From Patagioenas fasciata (taxonomy: Eukaryota; Chordata; Aves; Columbiformes; Columbidae): a stretch of DNA of 64,000 nt. The notes beneath the pieces are model-generated. The model saw only the letters and a program-made list of their open reading frames with translations. It did not search any database and had not been told where the DNA came from. Below, in pieces: positions 12,820 to 26,039 of this stretch. Positions within the stretch are counted from its first letter, which is position 1; each line of letters opens with the position of its first letter. Where the stretch lies: assembly GCF_037038585.1 (NCBI RefSeq), contig NC_092525.1, positions 25,378,867-25,442,866 on the forward strand. The letters run 5' to 3'. A program made the position numbers and the translations under genes.

Positions 12820-14759
12820 AATAGGCAGAAGTGGAGAGAAATTATACATTGGTCTTTAATGATATGCAGCTGGATTCAGTCATCCTTCCAGGCTCAGCGC
12901 TGGTAAGCACCGGGCATTCTAGAGTGCAGTTTCACAGCTGGAACAAAACACTGTGTCTCAGCAAGCCAAGTGTGAGAAAGGACTGTTTTGGTTTTAGGGC
13001 TGAAATGCTCAGTTCACATCAAGATTTCAGAAAATGCTAATTTCATCAACCAGTTCTATTAAAAAAAATTAAACCATTATGTGATTTCTTTTTTTTTTCT
13101 TTTTAATGGGACCCCATCAACAAGTGAAATCACAAGCAATATCATCCACATATAAGCTATTTATAGGAATGACTGGCAGTTTTAGTTTCCACATACAAAT
13201 GAATCCCTTTTCCTCACCAAAAACCTTTGTGTAGACTGAGCTCTTCTCCTCTGGATGTTATGTCTTATTGCAATTAGCACCTGAACTGATACCTTGTAAG
13301 AGAAATACAATGCTGTTTTGAAACACTTACAATTTCTCTCTCTTGCTCTCAGAGATGGATAGCCAACTGATAAAAGGTGAGTACTAGAAACTCAACTTTT
13401 CATTCTGTGTTTGCAGAATAATTTATATTTTTAGAATAATGTCCCTCTTTGTTCACCTGCTTTTAAGTCACACTTGATACCTCAAAAAAGTGTTGAAAAA
13501 TTACTCTGCCCAGCTATTTCTACAGATAATATATTTAGATTCTGACTGAGATAGCTTTATTTTCAAACTGCTGCTAGAAATCTATGTGGTAGTTTGTTGC
13601 ATAAAATAAAGCCTGATTCTGCTAATAGATGTCTGACACAAATGAGCTGGGCTGACTGCTGTCACCTAGGCCGTGGTTTCCTATGAGAACTACATTGCTG
13701 CTGCTGTGGGTGTTTCCACAGTAGCATTGGCATATCAGTATGACACTGGCTTAAAGCTCTCATTGTCTGAAACAAAGTTTGTAGAAAAAGGAAAGTGATG
13801 GCAGGGTGTGGGAGGAAGGTTGCTAGGTTACGACAGAGAATGTGAACGGTCTTTATTGCTTTGCTGTTCCCTAGAATAGGGGTGACAGCTTAGCTAGGGA
13901 GGGTCTGTCATGTTTCTGTAAGGAGGGTCACCATTCCCTATAGCTCCTGATCTGTTCCTGCATAGTTATAGATGTACAAATGATTCAAGTCTGAGTAGTT
14001 TGTGACAAAAACCATTTACTAGTTTAGTTGTAGATTGTAAAAAGTTTGAGAGAGAATGGTTATGGACAATGGCATGAGTGATTAGTAACACAAATTTATA
14101 AGCTATCTGGCTAGGGAGAAGCTGCTTTTGCCTTAGACAAAAGAGGGAATATTTTCTTTGTGTACCTTATCAGCTGGCTCAAGTAAGGTCGAGAGGGTCT
14201 TTTTGGTTCCTTAATCACTAGCACAATAAATGGAAGGACTTCACAATGAAATCTTTTGTGCGGAAATGTTCATAGTTTGAAAAGAATCTGTAACTATGAC
14301 TCTGGTCAGGCTTTGGATATGTGATAAGGTCCATGAAGGTTTAGAACATTAACTTTACATTTGTGTAATGCTTTCTTCAGTCACAGGTGGATTTCAGTCA
14401 CACTTCAGTCTATTTCTTATTGATCCCAAATTGCTGGTGTGCACAGATCTGTTATTTTTGTCTAGTTACAGAAGCACAACCTTTTTTGTTAATTTGTTGA
14501 TTGGTTGGTTGTTTTTTTGTGATTTGGTTTTTAACTTTTCTAGTCTGTTCTGAATTTTTTCCTTCCACCTGAACTTTTTTTCCAGGCTATTTGACACCAC
14601 CATTAACAGGTTCAGATACAAGTTTTCTGGCTCCTGTATAGATTCATGGGTCACAGTATTTCATCAGCAAAATACCCCTTTGCAATCTGTCTGCAAAAGC
14701 ATTCTTAGAATTCAAGCCCTTGCTGCCCACCAAATGCAGAAAATCTTTCCACAGGTGTG

Positions 14760-14775
14760 TTTTTTTTTTTTTTTT
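14760..14775. repeat. Poly-T run (16 T)
   Basis: A homopolymer run with no recognisable retroelement body attached on either side. Confidence 0.9.
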
Positions 14776-16714
14776 CCTGTATTCTACTCTTCCTAAGCAA
14801 AATTATTTTGTAAAACCAAATTATTTTTCTAGGCATGTATGAGAAAGTAAGTTTGGGATAGAGGAAATACTCCATAATAAAAAAGACTTCACTTTTGAAG
14901 TGGCCCCCAAATTTGCAGGGGTGAAGATTTTGTCGTGTATATGATAGGATTACTAATTAAATATTCCTTGAATAAAACAATACGGCAAAGGTTACATAAG
15001 AACATTTTTTTCCTTCACAGTTTTTGTATTCAGTTGCTGAAAATGTAAGTAATTAAATGAAAATAATTAGACTAAAGCTTGTTTGGTTTTTTTGTTTTGT
15101 TTCTTTGTTTTTCTCTTATTTTGCTTGCAAAACTACAGGGAACCGAGTTTGTTTATCCCAGAGTAGATAATAGCAAGAGGGAGTCTTGAATTTCGTGGGT
15201 ATTTCTGCAACAGTTGTCTGTGTTTGACAGTAATCTGTGCCCTTGTGTTCATGGAAGGAAGGACAGGAAGTAACAGACTTAATTGGCTAAGGCAAAGAAG
15301 ATCTAGATTAAATTGTGAAAAAATTTCTAATGATAATGGTATTGAAACACTGTAATAGATAACACAGAAGAGTGGCAGAGGTTTCATTTGTGCAGCTTTT
15401 GAAGACAAATCACATCACTAGTTGGAATGAAAGGTCTGAATTGTGTAGGTGGGAGAAATGTTTCCTCTTTGATTCTCTGTGTGTGATTATTTTCTGAAAG
15501 TGTAGTCGTTTCAAAATAAAAATGACAAATTTGATCTACTTAAGGCTTTTGCATATGCAACCATCTCAAAAAATAATTTTAAAATTACCTTCCTGATAAA
15601 GTAGTTTAGAGGCAGCCTTATCTTAAAATCAGGAAGTTCAGAAAAAGGAAAAATCTGGAGGATTTGTGTTGGAGGGCAGTCAGTGAATATTTGTAAGTGT
15701 GTATGTAACGTGTAAACATCCATAACGTGATGAAGGTTTTAAGTGTTTGTTAGAGGTGAGAGAGACTCATGTAAGCATAGCTATCCTCAGGAAAAAAATG
15801 GAACAATTATTTGGAACTTGCAAGATGTTGTTGTCTGTCCTATAGTTTTTATCAAAAGGTATATGCTCATGTAGTGTAACAAATTACTTGAAAATCCTAT
15901 TCAGGGTAAAATGTTATTTAAAAACAATTATATGCAGTAATAGGAATGTGTGTCAGGTGCCATATTTACTTTCTACCTCATTAAAATTATATGATCATGA
16001 ATAATTAAAATAAACAGTAGAAAAGCATTGGCTTTGAAGGTTAAAGTCATATTGTCTGCAAAAAGCTTTTTGAACTCCACTTTGAAACTGTGTTGTAAAG
16101 AAAACATAAAATCAAATCCGTTTTTCCCCTTAAATTCAGAATAGAAAATATGCAACATACATTTAGATCATGTTTAGACAAATTAACTTTGTAGTTCAGT
16201 GCAAGCTACAGGTCAGATTGGTAGAACTACATCAAGTTAATTGCTGTGAAATGAAAGCTTGTAGCTGTTCTCAAAGCCTTTACATTTATACAGTTTCAAT
16301 TTGTACAAATCAGTTTAAATTTAAAAAGGCATTATTGTAATTGTGAACAATACTTCAATTTTTAACTATTTTCTTTTCCTTACAAAACAATTACACCTCT
16401 GGAGTTAAATAGCTCTCCAAAATCTTGCAGTGAAAAATGTTTCTCGTGTGATTTTCCTCCTCCATTGTCATACTATATGGAAACTATTGGTAATAGTTTT
16501 AGAAATTAATTCTATTATTTTCTGCCCGACATTAAGGTTTTCTTTATTGGTCTGACTTCTGTGAAAAAAAAAAAACCTCACTCTGGACTACTTATGCAGA
16601 TGTTGGATGTGAATCAATGTTAATGAAGTCAATGGATCTTGTGAAAACATGAGAAATACATCCACTAAATTTACAGTTTCTTCCTTCAGCTGTAGGGTTT
16701 TCTATTATTAATGT

Positions 16715-16770
16715 AAAAAAAAAAAACAAAACCAACAACCACAAACAAACCAACTAAAAAACCACACACC
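16715..16770. repeat. A/C-rich low-complexity tract
   Basis: A 12-A run leads into irregular CAAA, CCAA and CA units with almost no G or T. It is simple sequence of the same kind as the tracts near 21.3 kb and 38.3 kb. Confidence 0.8.
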
Positions 16771-19700
16771 ACTGCCTTAAAGCTCTTAAAGATAAAAAGC
16801 CATCATTTAATAAAGCAGAAAAAATCTTTGGAATGACAATTCTTAGCCTGTCTCTGGTTCTTCTCTTGCAGTACAGAATCTCCTTACTGGTACTTACCCA
16901 GTACTTATAAAAAGAAAAGGAGACAGGGATTCCCTGTGCAAAGGATCAGCTTAGCTTTGGAATACATAAGTACAATCTTCCTTATGGCTTAACTTTCCTT
17001 ATAGGAAGTCAGAGCACCAGTAGACTGAACTGTTGAAAATTGCTTCTGATGAATTCTGGAGAAGGACAAAAAGTAAAAGAAATAGCGCATTCACTTTGTT
17101 GCTTCCCCTTCCATTACATTCTCTCTTAACGGATATTTTTAGATTTTCCCAAAAATGTTCAAAGTAAAACTGAAATCTTTACCTTAGCCTTCAGGGAACA
17201 GCTATTTGTTTTTAACAAGGCTCAATATTTCTTATAATTTATTATTAATTTCTTTCAGTGATCATAACTTTTCAAGGTAGCCATAGAGAAATAATTTCAA
17301 AAGAGGTTGAAACTACTTAGATCACATCAGAGGAGATGAGCAAATGGCTGAGTTAGCCTTTATTCCTCTTATCCTGAGTAACCATGTCTTTCAGGTGAAC
17401 CAAAGTATAATTGTTTCATATCAGAAAAAGTTTATTTTCTTCACAGCATTGTGATCTAGATACATTTTTACAATAAAAGGATATTTTTGAATGCTGCTCA
17501 GCTCTATTTTTCTGAGATCCAAAATATAAAGCATTGTCATACATTCTAGATTACTATAGCTCTCAATGTGTAAAATGCTTTAGATATGGGAAGATGTATG
17601 AGCACACCTTTAAGATCTAAATGAATTTCAAAATGTTTTCCATTTTTCTTCAAAAATTTCTAAAGTGTTGGTCTAGAAAGATTCAGGGTTTGCTCCAAAG
17701 CTGACTGAAAGCTGGTGGGCATTTTCTCATTACAAGCTTGAAAGGGAGGAAGGGAGGAAAAGATAATTTCATCAGCCTAATTTTTGTTTTTAATGTATGA
17801 AGGGAACCAAAGATATGGTTTCAGGTAATGACAAACTTCATACCTATTGCCATCAAAGCTCACGGTGATTGGTTCCAGGCTTTTGAAATTATTTCCAATA
17901 GCAACATCAGAATATTTCTATTATTGTAAAAAAAACACCTTTTTCCAATATTTTCAAGATAACTTAGCCTGCCCTGGTAGCTGAGATGATGCAGGAAGCT
18001 TTTGATAAGAGAATTCACAGTGACCACCCAAAAAAGAGGAACTTCCCTTCATCTTCCTTTTAAATTTTACTTCCAGCCTTGAAAATAAAAGCTGTTGCAA
18101 TTTTTTTCTGTAGGAATGGGACAAGGATCTCACTGTTTCTACAGCAGAATGTGGCGAAGAACAAGCTTTTTATCCTCACTGCACTTGTATTTTGAGTTCT
18201 TCATGAGGCATCAGTCTTCTAGCGAATCCTGGCTAGACTTGGCCTATTCTGTTTCCTGTGCCTAGAATTCATAGATTTCATGCTTACTATGAAGCACATC
18301 AAACTGTGTTAGGAAATTTTACTGCAGCCACAGAAATGTTTTATCCTAAAGTAGTGTGTAGCAGAACAGTGCGGCATGAATCATACCTGATGCACCAGAG
18401 CAGGATCGTGATCTATTTATGTGTTTTTTCTTTATGCCTCAATGAATTTCAAGCCTTTTCACTTTGTTGCTCAGCCTTACTTGTACTGCTCCACGATATT
18501 TACAATAGGTGTTCTTTTATTTATCAATAGAAAGCAGAAAAACACAAGGCCTCTACAGAAAGAAAAAAAAAGGGTTTTTTCCATCTTTCCATGATAATAA
18601 ACTCTTGCTTTACCCAAAGTGACTGAACTCATGTTTAATATTTGATGTCATATTTTGTCTCATATCTTCTCTCACAGTTTATGAAGGACGGTGAACTGCT
18701 AATGTGCTCTGCATAATGTTTTGGCATGAAAGCATCCGGTAATAATAATGTTTACTTTTCAGATCGAAAGGAGATTTCTAAGATACAAATATTCTATTTT
18801 AATGCAATGATAAAATACCATAAATACTTTGGACACGGGAGAAAAATATGACCTCTATTATGTCTTCTTTGATTTTGAAGTGGAGTTGGCAGTTATAAAG
18901 AAATTCCACTACCTAAAATACTGATTAAAAAAAATAGATATCTTAGTGCTAATTCCTTAATGTACCATTTTTGTATATTAGAACTATGTACTGTAAGAGT
19001 TCTCATTTTCCTAAATAACAGAAAGCTTTTGATTGATAATGGCATTCTAAGTATAGCCTCTGGTTCACAGTAACTAACTTCAGAGGTGGGAAGAAGAATT
19101 CCTTGTCTGCTCTGTTAAGATATTGCTAGCCTTTTTTTCAGCGGGTGAAGGATGCTCTTAAATTCATGCTACTTGCCAGACCATATCCTTCTACCTTAGT
19201 TGCGGCGAAGGGATATTGATGACATATACTGGAAAGCCTCAGTAACAACGTCCTTATGTATCTTCTATAACAGTATGGAAGTGAGTTAGCGATAACCATA
19301 TGAATTCAGTAGAGGAATTTTAGTCGTTCATACAAGCTGGAGATCCAGACCTATGGTAATAAGGTTTGATATGGGTTATAAGTAATATATGCACTGATTT
19401 TCAAAGTGCAAGAAAGATGTTCCTTTTGAGGATACTAAGAACACTGTTTTGAGACATGAGATACTGGTTAGTTAAGGTCTGAGATTACAGGATTAAGGGA
19501 CAAAGTTAAATCTAGTTAAACAATTCTCATGTTTTAAGATTCAAGAAAGACCTAAAAAAATGAAAGCGTGATTCAGTTGCTAGTGTTAAGAAATATGGGA
19601 TCCTGCTCTCTTTGAGTCTTCAAGAAATTCTAACATTGAGGGAGTGGTGGAAGGAGGGGTAGACAAGTATGGGGATTTTTCCCCCTCTGCCCTTTTAAAG

Positions 19701-20365
19701 GAAATGAGATAATGAACTTTGTATGAGAAACCATCTTTCTCCCAGAAATGCAACGCTTACTTTGGCTAAGGCGAAAATTCAGCCTGCGTCAATTAGCTTC
19801 CACTTAAAACAGTAGTTTAGTTAATGTGCTTGAGACATCGTAATTACCATGAGTTTGTGTGTCACTGAATGCCATACTCTGAGGTAGACAATGGTAACTT
19901 TTATTTGGTGTATTAAATATCAGAACTCTCATAGAAATACCATAGCAGCTGGGTTGCTTCTTAAGAGCATGAGTTTTATATATTTCTTGAACTTACGGGC
20001 TATTTTACAAATGCTAGCACCTTGGCAGCATTCCATTTGTTTGAGATTTGGATCAAGTTTGAGGGAAAACCTGAGCACCCTTATTACTACTTTCCTCTCT
20101 ATTTATGCTTGATTTCATGTCAGAAACAATAACGTAGCTACTGACCAGAAGCTTTCTGGTTCCATATCCAATCTGTTTCCTTAAAAGACAAAAAGAATCT
20201 GATCATTCCTAGAAAAAGGTATTTTGTCTTATGAATTTGCTCTGAAATGTCAATTGTTACGGTGGCTGATTTCTACCATGAAAAGGTAGTCTGGTATAAT
20301 AGAGCACAGCGTATAGCACAAAAAGACTGTTTTGTGCACAGAAAGATTTTTTTTTTCACACTCTA

Positions 20366-20574
20366 CAGGCTGTGTCAAAATACAAACCCAACACGTTACG
20401 ATTACACAAAAATTTACAAACAATTTAATGAGTTATCAAGTTTTAGTAGCCTTTTTATAATGCTGTATGTTCCCTCCACCTGCTGTATGGACTGTAAGCA
20501 TTTCATTCATGGGTGGTTCATGTTTGCAGAGACACAGTGACTTCAAATTGGGTCCATCTTTTTGAAACACCCTC
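20366..20574. mobile_element. Tc1/mariner-type MITE (non-autonomous DNA transposon)
   Basis: The left end (CAGGCTGTGTCAAAAT...) and the reverse complement of the right end (GAGGGTGTTTCAAAAA...) match over about 27 bases with a few differences, and both run into an ACCCAA block. Each end is flanked by TA (20,364-20,365 and 20,575-20,576), the target duplicated by Tc1/mariner-superfamily transposases. The element is 209 bp, far below the roughly 1.2-1.3 kb of an autonomous mariner, and no DDD/DDE transposase fragment is visible inside. I therefore read it as a deletion derivative that would have moved using a transposase made elsewhere. The family could not be named. Chance inverted similarity is the main alternative. 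Confidence 0.62.
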
Positions 20575-21277
20575 TATTATGTTAAGTCCTGCAAGTTTCG
20601 TTTTAGCTCTAACCTTTTTTTTTTCGTACAAGATTTTAATTGCTCATCCAATGATGAACCAGACCCAAACATGAACACTAACCTGTGATTATTGGTAGAC
20701 AACAATCAATGTATTGTCCTATGATGAGACTATTAACTCCATCTTACAATTCCACTTGTATCCTTATGTAACTTTCTACTAAGGTCTTATCGTATTAGCT
20801 GAACCTACTGGTTTCTGGTTAAGGACATAGTTATCACCTGAACCCTGGTGCCTGAGTGAGCTTGAAGAAAAAAAATACCTTTGGCTTGTATCCAGCAAGA
20901 GGAAAGGAGAAGTATTTTTCTGTCTTTCTCTTTTACAGGAAGAATATCTCAGAGTTCTATTTTGCTCACATCACATGAAAAGTCTCCGGGCACTTGATTC
21001 CAAGATTTGCTGCAATTCTGGGCAAAGGCTGTTACTGAAATACATTAGGAGGTACAGTCAGTAATTTTTGTCTTTCTTTGATCTTGGCCACAGAAGCTAT
21101 CCTACATAAGAGTTGGTATTAAAGACCTAGGATAGGTCTGTATAGGTCTACAGCTATGATAGAAGAATGATGTTTGATAGATCATTGGCTAGAGATTACA
21201 GGTTTTCTCATTAATTACATGGCTATATTTAGAGAAATATGTTTTGACCTAATATGAAGAAAGTATGTCTCTGTTGT

Positions 21278-21360
21278 CAACAAACAAACAAACAAACAAA
21301 AAAACACAAAAACAAAACAACAACAAAAAACCACACACACACACACAAAAAAAAACACAC
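21278..21360. repeat. (CAAA)n / (CA)n low-complexity tract
   Basis: CAAA units pass into CAA and CA units, with an uninterrupted CA run at 21,332-21,347, then more A. This microsatellite-like DNA is likely to vary in length between individuals. Confidence 0.9.
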
Positions 21361-23257
21361 TGAAGGTTTATTCCAGTAAGGGTTGCAAGAATTTGTTTCT
21401 TAGATATTACTGTATGATATTTTATTTAGGACCTCAAAAGCGTTTTTACTGATTTTTGTGGGAACAAAACAACAGTAACGTAGAACAACTAGTTAAAGTG
21501 ATCCATTCAGAAAACACACCTTTAAAATGATACTGTCTTTCCTGCAGCTCATAACTCAGGCAGCTGCACATGTATTTACCAGACATTGACTGCTTCTGTT
21601 ACAGAGCCTTTTAGGGGAAGAAGCTGCTTTTTACACTAGCTCAAAAAGCATGATGGTAAGATCAGCCAGGGTGCATTACAATGCCCTTAAGACCATGTCA
21701 CTGTTATTCATATCTTCCCATTCAATTTGATCCTTCTTTGTTATTCTACTGTATGCTTCAAGGGTCTTAACTGGGCATGTGTTTTATTTAATCAAAGTAA
21801 AAGGTCTATAAATTCAGTTGAAACAAGAATATTATAAAAAGAAAAAATGAAGTATCACAGGATTACTTTCCTAACACCTGATACATGTTCTCTGCTCTTC
21901 TCTTTCCCCCATGAGAGAAATTTTAAAAAATCATATAACCAGTGTTTATTTACTGGAATACATTCTGATTTTGCCTCCATTGGATTTCTAATTCAGAATT
22001 GTGTCAGATATTAGTGGTGGAATATAGCTACAAATTTTCTTTTTTTTTTTTATCAGAATATAGCAGACCAAGCTTTATATTTTAGTGTTTATATTCTAAA
22101 GTGATGACTGTTTACTGTATGTAGTCACTCTGATATCATTGAAACACACAGTAACGCCTTGATTATTAGAAGTCTGTATGTTCTGAGTTACCCTTGATCT
22201 CCACTTCCCAGGCACCAGATCTCATCATTTAGACCTGTTACAGTGTGATTGACTGCTAGAATACCTGAAGTTTGCAAAACATATTATCATATGAATGATC
22301 AAGTTATGTAAAAGTTAGTAACTTCTAAAGAAAAGATGATGCTTAGTTTCTGTGGCTAAAATGGGCCAACACTGTAGTATTATTTCTAGAAGACTGAGGA
22401 TAGTTGGGTTTTGGGGATGTTTTTGTTTGTTATTTAAGGGAGTTTTAAAGTATTTATGTTACAGATGAGATTTCCAGGTTCAAACCTCTGTATTCCAGTT
22501 CTGTTAATCTAGATACCTAAACATCTGCCCTCCAAGGAAATGCATCTGAAATATACTCAGCAATGTAGCTCACCTCAAAAGTCTTTGAAATTTAAAATAA
22601 AAAGTCACCATAGTGTAGCCTGCTACTTGTTGGGAAATGCATATTTAAGTAGTTTTTGTAGTTGTTCATGAAGCTTTTAGACAGATGTTCCCTCAGGTAT
22701 CTGTGAATTTCAGTGCAGCGTGTGACGATGTTGTTTATGCAGGTCACATATTAGCATTCTTTACACTTCACTACTACTTTAGACATCTGGGACTTTGTAT
22801 AATTGGTTCTGTAAACTTATTTCACGTACCTTCAGTGTGGAAATGATTCTCTGCAATATACTGTCACATGTTACTATGGAATGAAGTAGAAGTTATGCAA
22901 TGACAGTTTCCTGCCGCTTACAGCACCTCTTGCCATTGCTGGGCATGGCAAGTCATCTTGAAATTCAGAGGCTGATGCCAGAAGTTTTGTAAGTTGACAT
23001 GCCAGTAGTGATGTCCAAAATTATTTTGCTGATGAACATTTTTCTATTTCACTGATCCGAAAAGTCCAGTGAATTCCTTTGGTTTCACCTTGCACTAAGG
23101 TTTGAACATACCTAATTTTATCTTTTTACATGTGATAAGAAAACATCATGTTGGTCAAAAGAGATTCCTCATCTTTTATAAAGGTTGATGCTACCAAGTT
23201 CCTTGTCACCTTTCCACCTGACCTCTGATCCATTTGGAGTTACTGGTTCTGGAATGA

Positions 23258-23275
23258 TTTTTTTTTTTTTTTTTT
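23258..23275. repeat. Poly-T run (18 T)
   Basis: A homopolymer run with no attached retroelement body seen. Confidence 0.9.
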
Positions 23276-25078
23276 CCTCCAAAAAATAGGTTTAGGAATT
23301 TTTCTTAAGAGTAGTCTGAGCTACTCAAAATTTTTCACTGCTGGAAAGGAATCCACAGCTGACAGGTTGTTTGTTAAGGACTACACATCCCACATAGTAA
23401 CTCACCAGAAAAAAAAAATATAGTCTGCAAGTTTCTCTACAATCAAAAACTATCTATTTTACCTTTGAACACTGTATTTTGAGTAAAACTAAAGATGGCA
23501 CCAACTGGTATGATTATCATGAGGTAATTGGACCCAAGGGATTAGAAACATTTGGCTACAGATTGTACCTCTAACAACCCAGAATGTAAATTATGATAAT
23601 TACTTCACAGTAAAACTCTATATAACCGCACTTCATTTCCCAAGTAGCCCGAGGTTGGTAAAATATTTTTTGATACCTTCAGCAATTTCATTTCCGTTGT
23701 ACCTTAAGGTTACTTCTATTAACATCAGTTTGATGAAGAAGTGAAATAAAAAAATGCAAATATACCTGAATTTTGTTCTACAACATAAGTGCTGTTTTGT
23801 AAAGAAAATGTTTATGCCCAGTGTTGTGTCAGTATTCCTACTAAAAAAAAAAAAAACAAAAAACACACAACATTTTGCTGATATCTTGTGTCTTACATGA
23901 CTGTTCAGTGGTTATTATCTGTAAAGTCACATTACACTGGTATTTTTGAGCAAGCTAGAGAATTTTGAGGCATTACAGTCAGAAGCCAAAGAGGTTAGGG
24001 GGAATCTATGAGGCAGCTTTAAAAACTTAAGCTTTTTACCCTGAGCTTTAAACATCTTGGGTATTTTATTTTAGTTAGTACTACTATGCTCGTCATACCT
24101 ATGTAGCCTCAACTGCTGACTTTATGCACTAGAAACTCTATGCATCACTTAGACTGACAAATGTATAGTAGCCTGACCAGGGGAAGGGAGAAATCTCTAG
24201 GGTCATAAAAATGAAAAGGGTGATTTATAGCTTATGTAATGAAGCAAGTAGTTCTAGCTCTGATTACATGACCTGGTAGAAGAAAAGAACACACTGAAGT
24301 TTTGCGAATGTTCTCTTTCACTTCCATGTGTCAGAAGAACTTCTGTAGTAGCAAGTTAAGGAGCAAATGTCCTTAACCTGTCCAGGCATCTGTATGCTAC
24401 TTATCATTAGTAAAAACTGTGTATATTCTCTGCATTTTCAGGACCTAAAAATGGAATAACCTCAAGACATGATTTAAAAAAAAAATAAAAAAAAATAATG
24501 GCTCTGTCTTTGGCCTTTCTGGTACCTCTCTCACAGAGCTGTACCCCAGCCAAATCTCTGTATTTCTACACATCTCACAGTAAGATTTCCTATAGCTCTA
24601 TCAACTCCAGTAGTGAGAAACACTAATGTAACAATTGCAGAGAATTTCAATCTCATAATACTTTATCACCACTGATGTAATAATTCCACAGACAATACTA
24701 GCAGGAGAAGGACCTATGTTTCTAAGACCATTACTCACAAACTTTACTTGCCACACTGAATTACTGTGGGGTGTTTGTATGCATATTAGCATATATGTTA
24801 GACTGGCTGTTTCACAGTATCACAGTAATGCTGTGAATGGATGTGTTTTCTTGCACTTACACAAGACTAGAGTGTTTATAAGATCCTTAAAATTAAAGAC
24901 CACTATCTGGTGGACCCATCTCTCATTCCACCTGCATTTGCCTCCTCTCACTTTCATTTATTTTCCAGTAACAAGCAAACTTTTAACTGAATGACTACCT
25001 TGAGTAAATTTGAACAGGCTGTCTTTTCATGGATTCTATTACTTCATAAACCTTGCCTTAGAACTGACTTGTCAGTGT

Positions 25079-25105
25079 ACTTGGGATACTCAGTGTATCC
25101 CAAGT
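25079..25105. repeat. Hairpin, 11-bp perfect stem, 5-base loop
   Basis: ACTTGGGATAC and GTATCCCAAGT are exact reverse complements around TCAGT. It stands alone; no repeat family or gene is seen around it. Confidence 0.8.
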
Positions 25106-26007
25106 TTAGTTTATCTTCAAATGTATATTTTATGCGTGAAAGTATCAATGGAAATATTTCGCTTGTAAAGTAGTTTGAAAAACTAGGTGCCTGGAATAGT
25201 TGGTAGGTGACTGATTCCAGAGTGTGTCTACCTCCATGCTAAGCATAATTAAACTTACATTAGGGAACATTTCTGCATGTATTCCTTTAGTAGGAGACCT
25301 TATAAAGAAAGGGATTTGGTGAGAATTCCTACTTTCATTAGATTTAAGGCTTCAGTGGAGCTAATGATACTGTAACTGATGGGGTGAAGGGGAAAATAAC
25401 AATAAAAACAACCCTTTGTTTGGTGGTTGTGTTTTTCTTCTGGTACTTAATAACGTCTTCATCCTGTTAATCTACTTCATAGGATGCTGTTCAACTCCAT
25501 AGATGACGGCACTGTTTTACGGGAGTAGCTGTGAGTTAATGCATTTCTCTAGTTTAATCTGACATACTTGTCTGACTGCACTTCCTTGTGACCAAAGGAA
25601 AAATTGAACCTGAAGTTTTTAAGCAAAACTGAAAAATAAAACTTCTGCTCTGATACAAGGCCTGCAAATATGCAGGATTTTTCTTTTTGAAAATATGGAT
25701 TGAATTTGATTTACCCTCTAAAACTTAAATATGTGTAAGAGTACAACTGAATAGTGTTTTCTAGCACAGTAGTGACCTAAGTTGTGCAGTCATTAATTAT
25801 TTCCATCACAGAAATATATAATGCCTTTAGAACAAAAGCAGACTCTCTTTATAACTCCAGGAAATCAAACATCAGCCACCCAAAACTAATAGCCTGTCAT
25901 TACGTTTCTATTTACCAGAGAACAAAATTTTGTTCTTGCTGATTTGAGAAGGTTCCCTGGAGTAAATGCTTCTGTAACATACATAAATCATATCCTCCAT
26001 CAAGTAA

Positions 26008-26039
26008 CCTAATGATGCTTTGGGGGTGGCATCATTAGG
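26008..26039. repeat. Hairpin, 11-bp perfect stem, 10-base loop
   Basis: CCTAATGATGC and GCATCATTAGG are exact reverse complements around a G-rich loop. It is too short to be called a precursor microRNA (no 60-80-base imperfect foldback is evident) and lacks target-site duplications that would mark a MITE. Confidence 0.8.

Larger units (their letters stand above)
12820..20363. other. Gene-poor AT-rich DNA, no recognised gene or transposon
   Basis: There is no convincing gene or interspersed repeat. Minus-strand open frames near 14.5, 15.1 and 16.0 kb have no recognisable domain. The stretch holds poly-T at 14.76 kb, an A/C-rich patch at 16.7 kb, and exon-like splice-site pairs at 13,353-13,376 and 15,021-15,044. 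The part around 19.74-19.86 kb has a more complex, less low-complexity look than its surroundings, but nothing in it can be named. Confidence 0.6.
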
